A DNA stretch of 64,000 nucleotides from Alphaproteobacteria bacterium (GTDB lineage: Bacteria; Pseudomonadota; Alphaproteobacteria; Sphingomonadales; Kordiimonadaceae), in the NCBI GenBank assembly GCA_021774735.1, contig JAJFIS010000022.1, forward strand, positions 153,930 through 217,929, read 5' to 3'. Below, one piece after another: positions 17,906 to 24,684 of the stretch. The stretch's first letter is position 1, and each line of letters begins with the position of its first letter. The translations under genes and the position numbers were made by a program. Under the pieces are notes generated by a model. The model saw nothing but the letters and a program-made list of their open reading frames with translations. It did not search any database and was not told the DNA's origin.

Positions 17906-18065
17906 TTACAACATCACACAGACATTATGTTACAGTGCGCGCGCAAGATACGGCGCAAGCCTTGCCTTATCAAGTTTAATTTTCTACCGCGTTAAATTAC
18001 GGCTTTAGCCTATATTTTCACACTTCAAACATGCCTTGCATAGCAAAGCATTATCGCTTACAGCT

Positions 18066-18264
18066 ATCCGTGATGGTTCTCATGGCCCTCTAGTGGGCTG
18101 TGAGTGAAAATGGGAATGCGGTACGAAATAGAGCTTAGATCAGCCCAATTTTTACCCCGCAACTGTGCCCGCAACTGTATGTGAAGAGCAAATCCAACAT
18201 GCCACTGGGAAACCGGGAAGGCCGGATGCGCGTTAAAATTCACGAGTCAGGAGACCTGCCATCA
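18066..18264 (+). ncRNA. Cobalamin (adenosylcobalamin-type) riboswitch
   Basis: The leader of btuB carries the conserved B12 elements in order: GGTTCTCATGG near the 5' end, GGGAATGCGGT (18112-18122), CCCGCAACTGT, GCCACTGGGAAACCGGGAAG (18201-18220), and the B12 box around GTCAGGAGACCTGCC (18246-18260). Binding of cobalamin would lower expression of the uptake operon downstream. Unusually the CCCGCAACTGT segment is duplicated in tandem (18156-18179). Boundaries are approximate because P1 is not precisely placed. Confidence 0.93.
18156..18179 (+). repeat. 12-nt tandem duplication inside the riboswitch
   Basis: CCCGCAACTGTG (18156-18167) is followed immediately by CCCGCAACTGTA (18168-18179). The unit covers a conserved core segment that occurs once in ordinary cobalamin riboswitches. 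Confidence 0.85.
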
Positions 18265-18305
18265 TGTCGCCCATCTGCTGGGTCGGTGCAATCAGGCAGA
18301 ACGGA

Positions 18306-18412
18306 AATTCCGTGTTGGCGATATATTCGCCCATGCTCGGGGTTTATCGTCTTTTGATTATTCCGTGCATGTTTTTTTAAAAACACAGTCCCCAATTGGG
18401 ACCCACGGAATT
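18306..18412 (+). promoter_or_regulatory. Riboswitch expression platform able to sequester the btuB ribosome-binding site
   Basis: CACGGAATT (18404-18412), which holds the btuB ribosome-binding site, is exactly complementary to AATTCCGTG (18306-18314). Its first eight bases are also complementary to ATTCCGTG (18360-18367). The upstream copy can instead close its own hairpin with ACGGA (18301-18313). These alternatives suggest translational control. A GGCGA/TCGCC hairpin (18317-18331) and a GTCCC/GGGAC hairpin (18389-18403) lie between, and none is followed by a convincing T run. Confidence 0.5.
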
Positions 18413-18416
18413 AAAC

Positions 18417-20270
18417 ATGAAACCAACCAATATTTTACTTATATCTTCTCTACTGTCAGGGCTTTCCCCATTTACAATTGCCCATGCTGCAGATGGTAAT
18501 GATACCAATGGCGCGGAAGAAATAATTGTTACCGCAAACCGGCGCGCCCAACCCCTTAGCCAGGTAGGCAGCAGTGTTACGGTACTCACGGAACAAGACC
18601 TGCAGGCAAGCCAGCAAATATTTCTGCTGAATGCCTTAGAGAGCGTCCCTGGCCTATCATCCAATCAAACTGGGGCTTTTGGCGGTACGGCATCCATATC
18701 TATTCGTGGTGCTGGCGGCAATAATACGCTGATGCTATTTGATGGTGTCCAACTCAATGATAGCTCATCACCCAGCAATGCCTTTAACTTTGGCACACTG
18801 GATACTGCCAACATAGCCCGCATTGAAGTGCTGCGCGGGCCACAATCGGTGCTTTATGGCTCAGATGCCATCGGCGGGGTCATAAATGTTATCACCAAAA
18901 CATACGAAGACGGTTTTGGCGGCCAAGTTTTCGGTGAATATGGCTCGTTCGACAGTTTCCGTGGTGGGGCACAGTTGCACGGCGGCAGCGAAGCTTTCGG
19001 CTTTAACTTATCCGCAAGCGGCAGCCACAGTGATGGCATCTCAGCAGCGGATGAAAATGACGGCAATAGCGAGCGTGACGGCTATAAGGACATCACCATA
19101 ACGAGCAAAATTACTAGTAAGCTCACTGAAAATTTGCGGCTTGAGTTCATTGGTCGCTACGCCGACACTAACGGTGAATTTGACAGCTTCGGCCCTGTCG
19201 ACGGCGACGAAACCGCCCTAACCGAAGAATTAACCCTTGCAGGCCGTGTTTACTATGATGCCATGGACGGCAAGCTGCAAAATACGCTGTCCGTCGAATA
19301 TAATAAAATTGACCGCGAAAGTATATCGGGCACTTTCGGGACTTTTGGTGCGGTAGGTGAACTGTTCAACGTTGATTATATCGGATCCGTAACATTAGGC
19401 TCAGGCTGGTCCCTAACCGCCGGAGCACAGCATGAAGCAAGCAAGTCCATCAACGATTCCGCTGATAGCTTCACGATCAACAGCTTGCTGGCGGAACTTG
19501 GTTATGCTTCGGATAATGGGTTAGCCTTGACCGCTGGCATTCGCTACGATGACCATGAAACTTTTGGCAGCGCAACAACAGGCCGCATCACAGGGTCGTA
19601 TAATATTAAACAAAGTGGCACACGGCTCTTTGCCAGTTGGGGGGAAGGCTTTAAGGCCCCAAGCATTTTCCAGCTTACTTTCATCTGTGGTTTTTGTGGC
19701 CTGACAGAACCAAGCATAGACTTGGCACCAGAGCGCGCCACCGGTTATGACTTTGGGATTGAACAAAAGATGCTAGATGATCGCATTACCTTTGGCGCGA
19801 CCTATTTTCACCTCACAACCCATGATGCCATTGATTTCACCTTCTTCGCTGGTTACCAAAATGTGTCGCAGCTTCGCGCCAAGGGCTTTGAGCTGATGAT
19901 TGATGCCGAGCTTGGCGAGATGGTTAGCCTGAGGGCTAACTATACCCGCAATTTAACCCGGGACATTGACGCGGGTGTGCGAGTTGCGCGTGAGCCAAGA
20001 AACGCCTTTGCAGCCACCTTGAATATTTCACCGTCAGATCGCCTGAACACATCAATTTCCGCGACCTACAATGGTTCTGAGCTAAACAGTTTTGGCGCAG
20101 GTATACTAGATGATTGGCTCCGCCTTGATGTACGCGCGACCTATGATCTTGGCTCTGGCCTGAGCTTATATGGCCGGATTGAGAATATATTCGACACTGA
20201 GTATCAGTCAGTTTTGGGCTATGGCACCCCTGATCGGTCTATTTTCGCAGGTATCCGCAAAAGCTTTTAA
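18417..20270 (+). CDS. btuB: TonB-dependent cobalamin receptor BtuB
   Basis: Outer-membrane receptor, 617 residues. I chose ATG 18417 because the following residues form a signal peptide (MKPTNILL... ending IAHA) and the site at 18407 fits. A TonB box EEIIVTA lies at about 34-40, then the plug domain (QVGSSVTVLTEQDLQ ... RIEVLRGPQSVLYGSDAIGGVINVITK) and a 22-strand barrel ending in the C-terminal aromatic SIFAGIRKSF. The B12 riboswitch and the btuFCD genes behind it support cobalamin or a corrinoid as ligand. Confidence 0.93.
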   Translation: MKPTNILLISSLLSGLSPFTIAHAADGNDTNGAEEIIVTANRRAQPLSQVGSSVTVLTEQDLQASQQIFLLNALESVPGLSSNQTGAFGGTASISIRGAGGNNTLMLFDGVQLNDSSSPSNAFNFGTLDTANIARIEVLRGPQSVLYGSDAIGGVINVITKTYEDGFGGQVFGEYGSFDSFRGGAQLHGGSEAFGFNLSASGSHSDGISAADENDGNSERDGYKDITITSKITSKLTENLRLEFIGRYADTNGEFDSFGPVDGDETALTEELTLAGRVYYDAMDGKLQNTLSVEYNKIDRESISGTFGTFGAVGELFNVDYIGSVTLGSGWSLTAGAQHEASKSINDSADSFTINSLLAELGYASDNGLALTAGIRYDDHETFGSATTGRITGSYNIKQSGTRLFASWGEGFKAPSIFQLTFICGFCGLTEPSIDLAPERATGYDFGIEQKMLDDRITFGATYFHLTTHDAIDFTFFAGYQNVSQLRAKGFELMIDAELGEMVSLRANYTRNLTRDIDAGVRVAREPRNAFAATLNISPSDRLNTSISATYNGSELNSFGAGILDDWLRLDVRATYDLGSGLSLYGRIENIFDTEYQSVLGYGTPDRSIFAGIRKSF

Positions 20271-20287
20271 AGGCAGATGGATTAACA

Positions 20288-21178
20288 ATGATAGCAGGGC
20301 GTAGAAAATTAAATCCATTAACCGCGTTAGGGGTAGCATGGCTGCTATCCGTGAGCGGTCAAATGGGGGTTCTGCACGCTGCTAACAAGCTGCCCACTGT
20401 TGTGTCCCTTGATTACTGTGCCGACCAATATGTGTTGCAACTGGCCGCCCGCAAGCAAATAGCGGCACTTTCCATTTTTGCCGACCAAGGCCATTCTTTC
20501 TTTCAGGCCAAAGCGAAGGGACTACCCAAAACCCATAGCACTATTGAGGAAATTCTGGCGATACAGCCTGACCTGATCATCCAAAGCTATATGGCAGCCC
20601 CGCGCATGACCGAACTGACGACCGCTTTAGGCAGCAAAACCATCAATACCAAATATGGCAGTTCAGCCGATGTTGTCATGCGTAATATTACCACTATCGC
20701 CTCCGCACTTGGCCAGCGCGGCCTTGGTGCACAGTTAACCAAAATCTATGAAAGCCGGATTGCCGCGCTTAGGGCCTTGCCCAAAAGCCCACTCACCGTT
20801 GCTTATATCACTCCCAGTGGCTTCACAGCTGGCTCAGGCACTTTTGTTGACCGAATTATCCAGCTCGCGGGTTTTACTTCTTACGCAGATGCCCATGGCT
20901 ATCGAGGTTGGATGCCATTGCCATTGGAAAATTTAATCACCAATCCACCAGATATTTTCCTCACCAGTTTTTATGATACAGACTTAAAAAATCGTTCGAA
21001 CTGGAGCCTGAGCCGCCATGCGCGTTTGAATGCCATGATCAAAAATATTCCGACCATTGATCTGCCAGGCCGCTTTATGGCTTGTGATGGCCTATTTCTG
21101 GCTCATGCGGCAGAGCGCATAAGGGCTTCAGCCATAGAACAGAACATTATTCCACACGCGCGTAAGGTAAGCCCATGA
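20288..21178 (+). CDS. btuF: Cobalamin periplasmic binding protein BtuF
   Basis: Periplasmic solute-binding protein of the Fe3+/B12 type, 296 residues, with a signal peptide ending near GVLHA. The two-lobe pattern is visible: VVSLDYCADQYVLQLA early, EILAIQPDLIIQSY near 100, and a C-terminal lobe with AYITPSGFTAGSGTFVDRIIQLAGF. It would deliver cobalamin captured through BtuB to the BtuCD transporter. It lies 17 bases after btuB and overlaps btuC by four bases. Confidence 0.9.
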   Translation: MIAGRRKLNPLTALGVAWLLSVSGQMGVLHAANKLPTVVSLDYCADQYVLQLAARKQIAALSIFADQGHSFFQAKAKGLPKTHSTIEEILAIQPDLIIQSYMAAPRMTELTTALGSKTINTKYGSSADVVMRNITTIASALGQRGLGAQLTKIYESRIAALRALPKSPLTVAYITPSGFTAGSGTFVDRIIQLAGFTSYADAHGYRGWMPLPLENLITNPPDIFLTSFYDTDLKNRSNWSLSRHARLNAMIKNIPTIDLPGRFMACDGLFLAHAAERIRASAIEQNIIPHARKVSP

Positions 21179-22167
21179 GCCGATATCATATCCAAATGGC
21201 CGCATTGTCGATCCTAACAATATTGGCAGCTCTTATGTCACTAAGCTATGGCAGAACGGATATCCCTATGGTTGACATCCTAGGCGCTATTTTCTCTTCT
21301 GGTGATGATACCATCAACATCATTGTCCGCGAACTGCGCCTACCCCGGGTCATCCTTGGTATTTTGGTTGGAGCATCGCTTGGTCTAAGTGGTGCTGCCC
21401 TGCAAGGCGTTCTGCGTAACCCTCTCGCGGACCCCGGTGTTATTGGTGTCACGGCAAGTGCATCGCTCGGTGCGGTGCTCGCCATACATCTAGGGCTAGC
21501 CTCACTCTGGCCCATGTTCGTTCCGGTTCTGGCCATGACGGGCGCGATGATAACCACGGCCTTTTTACTGTATGTCTCCAACAGGGACACCAGCGTCTTA
21601 ACATTGATCTTAATTGGCATTGGCATCAGCTCACTGGCAGTGGCCATCATATCTCTGATTATGAATATGAGTGCTACCCCCATGAGCATCCGTGACATGA
21701 TCATGTGGATGCTAGGTTCCTTGGAAAACCGCACCACCACCGACGTGATATTGGCACTACCTTTCATTCTGCTTGGCTGGGTCGCTGTAATGGGAACAGG
21801 TCAAGGGCTGAACGCGCTAAGCGTCGGTGAAGAAAGTGCCGCCACCATGGGCATTAATATCAAGCAGCTAAAAATGCGCGTCGTGATTGGCTCGGCGCTT
21901 AGTGTGGGTGCGGCAGTTGCGGTGTGTGGCAGTATTGGCTTTGTAGGGCTTGTGGTGCCCCATATGGTGCGCGGCCTTATCAGCCAAGAGCCATCACGCA
22001 TATTGTTACCAAGCGCTATCCTAGGGGCGCTGGTCATCACGCTCGCTGATATATTAACGCGTCTTCCAACACCCGGAACGCCGCTCCGGCTGGGGGTGGT
22101 TACAGCGCTTATTGGTGCGCCCGCATTTATATACATCATCCTAAAGACACGGGATAGCATGCGATGA
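21175..22167 (+). CDS. btuC: Cobalamin ABC transporter permease BtuC
   Basis: FecCD-family permease, 330 residues with about ten membrane segments. Family signatures include LRLPRVILGILVGASLGLSG, GVLRNPLADPGVIGVTASAS and the C-terminal IGFVGLVVPHMVRG loop that contacts the ATPase, followed by DILTRLPTPGTPLRLGVVTAL. It overlaps both neighbours by four bases (ATGA), so btuF, btuC and btuD are coupled. Other FecCD permeases move siderophores; the riboswitch argues for B12. Confidence 0.93.
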   Translation: MSRYHIQMAALSILTILAALMSLSYGRTDIPMVDILGAIFSSGDDTINIIVRELRLPRVILGILVGASLGLSGAALQGVLRNPLADPGVIGVTASASLGAVLAIHLGLASLWPMFVPVLAMTGAMITTAFLLYVSNRDTSVLTLILIGIGISSLAVAIISLIMNMSATPMSIRDMIMWMLGSLENRTTTDVILALPFILLGWVAVMGTGQGLNALSVGEESAATMGINIKQLKMRVVIGSALSVGAAVAVCGSIGFVGLVVPHMVRGLISQEPSRILLPSAILGALVITLADILTRLPTPGTPLRLGVVTALIGAPAFIYIILKTRDSMR

Positions 22168-22958
22168 CAAGCTTAATTGCAGAGGGCATTAGCCTAAACA
22201 TAAAAACTGCCCGCATTTTGGATGATGTTTCGCTTCGTGTTAAGTCCGGCGAAATCATTGGTCTCATTGGCCCAAACGGTGCCGGCAAAAGCAGCCTGCT
22301 GAAATGCATTTTAGGACTTAACGCGCCCACGTCAGGTCAGGTAATGCTGGATGGTATAGACATCAATAATATGGACCTGAAAGAGCGTGCAAGGCAAATG
22401 GCTTATGCCGCACAAGGGGCACCAGCCCACTGGCCGCTCACTGCGCTCAGCACGGTCAATCTTGGCCGAGTACCGCACCTGAGCCCGTGGCAGGAGATGA
22501 GCGCAGAAGATAAACTTGCCGTAGCGGACGCCATGGAACTTGCTGATTGTACCCACCTTAGAGGCCGCAGCATCACTACCCTGTCTGGCGGCGAACGGGC
22601 ACGGGTTATGCTAGCCCGCGTTATGGCAACCGGTGCACCCTTCATTCTCGCTGATGAACCCGTGGCATCGCTTGATCCAGCACACCAGTTGCAAGTTATG
22701 GATATATTGCGCGGCCACGCGCATGGCGGCGGCGCTTGTCTTGTTGTATTGCATGATCTGAGCCTTGCTCAACGTTACTGCGATCGTTTGGCGCTTATGG
22801 ACGGCGGTAAAATGATTGCCCAAGGTGCGACCAGCAGTATATTGTCGGATGGTTATCTAGCCGATGTTTTTGGCATTAAAGTTTCCCGCTGGGAAAATAG
22901 TGGCCAAAGCTTCATAGCCCCCCATAAACTGAATGAACACACTAAGAACCAAACATAA
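22164..22958 (+). CDS. btuD: Cobalamin ABC transporter ATPase BtuD
   Basis: 264-residue ATPase of the FepC/BtuD family. Walker A is GPNGAGKSS near 36-44, the Q-loop is MAYAAQGAPAHWPL, the signature is LSGGERARVMLARV, and Walker B is FILADEPVASLD, with VVLHDLSLAQRYCDR as the H-loop. It ends the riboswitch-controlled operon. The next gene is convergent, only 12 bases away. Confidence 0.94.
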   Translation: MTSLIAEGISLNIKTARILDDVSLRVKSGEIIGLIGPNGAGKSSLLKCILGLNAPTSGQVMLDGIDINNMDLKERARQMAYAAQGAPAHWPLTALSTVNLGRVPHLSPWQEMSAEDKLAVADAMELADCTHLRGRSITTLSGGERARVMLARVMATGAPFILADEPVASLDPAHQLQVMDILRGHAHGGGACLVVLHDLSLAQRYCDRLALMDGGKMIAQGATSSILSDGYLADVFGIKVSRWENSGQSFIAPHKLNEHTKNQT

Positions 22959-22970
22959 TAACTCTGCGGA

Positions 22971-23783
22971 TTACCCTATCGACCAGATAACAGAAAGCAG
23001 GACCAACACTGCAAGTTCAGAGGATTGCTGAACCAACCCTATTGTATCAAATGTATGATGGTCAACTTGGCTAATACTGTACCAACCAACGGTAAAGGCG
23101 GTAGAGCAAGCTACGGCAAACATCAGCATAGCCTCAATAGGGTCCGATAACATTATGATCGTACCAAGTCCAAGAACGAGTGCCACGAACAACCTTCCTG
23201 GCGTTGTTTTAGTAAGAACATCAGGCTCTGGTTTTGACTTTTCATTGATCTCTTCCAATCTCTGACTGGGCGACAAGAAAAATAAAACTACAACAATCAT
23301 CAAGCGAGATAAAATTGCTGCGGACGCTATGGCGGCGATACACATGCTGGTCGATACTTCGATCATGCTGCTTGCTTTAACACCAAACAACAAAATTAAG
23401 GCCACAGCCCCTACCCCGCCGATAGAGCCTTTTTGCATCATTTCCCTTTTATCTTCAGATGTTTTCCCGTTGTTAAAAGCATTGACAGCGTTTGCTAATC
23501 CCGTTTCATGAATAGCACTCGTGGTCATTGCCATGACCAACAAGCAAAGAAATATTCCAGATGTTAATGAAACACCTATGATGGATGACAGTGCTAAAGT
23601 GAGGGAGCCGAAGGCCGCAACAACCAAACCAACTAGAGGGAAAACCCACTGAGAACGATTAATGTCTGGCTTTATCTCAGGTTCAACACCTAATCTAATC
23701 GGAATAGATGTCAGCCCATCGAAAGCTGTTGTAACATCTTCAACAATTATTTGCCATTTAGGCGTTTTTTTAACCTCTGTCAT
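22971..23783 (-). CDS. Divergent CobS-family membrane protein (cobalamin synthase homologue)
   Basis: 270-residue multi-pass membrane protein that aligns with adenosylcobinamide-GDP ribazoletransferase along its length: FDGLTSIPIRLG (cf. F.TR.PV), FPLVGLVVAAFGS, then IHETGLANAVNAF followed by DKREMMQKGSIGGVGA (cf. E.MKDSRIGT.G), and DHHTFDTIGLVQQSSEL near the end. The normal HxDGxxDxxDG metal-binding signature is absent; the aligned positions read HETGLANAVNAF. It may be inactive or have changed function. I start at ATG 23783 with GGGGAG upstream. It faces btuD but has no other cobalamin-synthesis neighbours. Confidence 0.7.
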   Translation of the reverse strand: MTEVKKTPKWQIIVEDVTTAFDGLTSIPIRLGVEPEIKPDINRSQWVFPLVGLVVAAFGSLTLALSSIIGVSLTSGIFLCLLVMAMTTSAIHETGLANAVNAFNNGKTSEDKREMMQKGSIGGVGAVALILLFGVKASSMIEVSTSMCIAAIASAAILSRLMIVVVLFFLSPSQRLEEINEKSKPEPDVLTKTTPGRLFVALVLGLGTIIMLSDPIEAMLMFAVACSTAFTVGWYSISQVDHHTFDTIGLVQQSSELAVLVLLSVIWSIG

Positions 23784-23829
23784 AGATAATATCTCCCCAT
23801 CCCCCAATCATCATCGCTTAACTTACTAT

Positions 23830-23855
23830 CAGAGATATCTTTTTAATCATCTCTG
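23830..23855. other. Inverted repeat between cobS-like and pnuC genes
   Basis: CAGAGAT (23830-23836) and ATCTCTG (23849-23855) are exact inverted repeats around a 12-base AT-rich loop. It is 50-70 bases upstream of the cobS-like start. An operator or weak hairpin are both possible; there is no T run that would make it a terminator. Confidence 0.35.
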
Positions 23856-23971
23856 GGTGCTATAAGGATAGTCACACTGAAGAAGATTCATAAATCATAA
23901 GGATTTAACACACCCTTAATATGGGGTCATTTTTATCGGATAGTTCAAATAAAGGGCCGGCACAACTATAG

Positions 23972-24577
23972 CTATATTGCAGCTAGCCTTGCTTTTCGCC
24001 ACTGAATTAGGCCCAATATAACCATACCCAAAAATACTATATAGAGCGCCACTGTGGGATATAACCCTTTTGAATAATAAAGTCCTATAGCTAGCACATC
24101 GACCAATATCCATAATATCCAATTTTCAATATAGCGCCGAGACATCAATAATTGTGCGGTCACACTAAGCACCGCAACTGACGCATCCCAATAAGGTGTT
24201 GTGGCATCGCTATAATACCCCACTAACTTGCCAAGAATTACAGTCGCCATCCCGCAAACGAAAAGAACTATCGAGAAATTTTTCACTGTCATTTGTTCGA
24301 TGTGGATTTCACCGGAGCTTTCTTTGTCTTGTTGCCAATACCACCAGCCATAAATTTGCATGGCAAAGAAATAAAATTGCAATATTGATTGGCTATAAAG
24401 TTGACTGTCAAAGAAGATTTTTGAATAGATTGCTACCATCACTATTCCGAACGGGAAATTCCAAATACTGCGCCGAACTATCAGCGTAATATTTATCAGA
24501 CCCAATATTACCGCTATAATTTCTAGGCTCGTTCCCCCAAGCATAGCCATTATAAAGTTTGTTGGATCTGAAATCAT
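23972..24577 (-). CDS. pnuC: PnuC-family vitamin/nicotinamide riboside transporter
   Basis: Small facilitator with about seven membrane segments, 201 residues from the ATG at 24577, which has GAGGA six bases upstream; the ATG at 24583 abuts that site. Family motifs include WNFPFGIVMVAIYSKIFF, SILQFYFFAMQIYGWWYW and the second-half ENWILWILVDVLAIGLYY. PnuC homologues import nicotinamide riboside, thiamine or riboflavin. No kinase (NadR/NMR-K) or thiamine gene is adjacent, so the substrate is open. Its start region faces that of the hybrid kinase at 24685. Confidence 0.85.
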   Translation of the reverse strand: MISDPTNFIMAMLGGTSLEIIAVILGLINITLIVRRSIWNFPFGIVMVAIYSKIFFDSQLYSQSILQFYFFAMQIYGWWYWQQDKESSGEIHIEQMTVKNFSIVLFVCGMATVILGKLVGYYSDATTPYWDASVAVLSVTAQLLMSRRYIENWILWILVDVLAIGLYYSKGLYPTVALYIVFLGMVILGLIQWRKARLAAI

Positions 24578-24684
24578 CGTCATTCCTCAAATTAAATTTA
24601 CTTTTACTTTTACTTCTCTGCATCATATTAATTATGAGGATCAAAGTAATTATCGAAAACAGGTCTAAAGCACATTGGGGTGTC

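Noticed and set aside
23784..23971. Second vitamin riboswitch ahead of the cobS-like gene
   Set aside because: The 188-base gap lacks any B12 box or the other conserved elements; only a short inverted repeat is present.
24559..24684. Longer N-terminus of the 7TMR-DISM kinase
   Set aside because: It would overlap the pnuC start and precede what looks like the true signal peptide at 24685.
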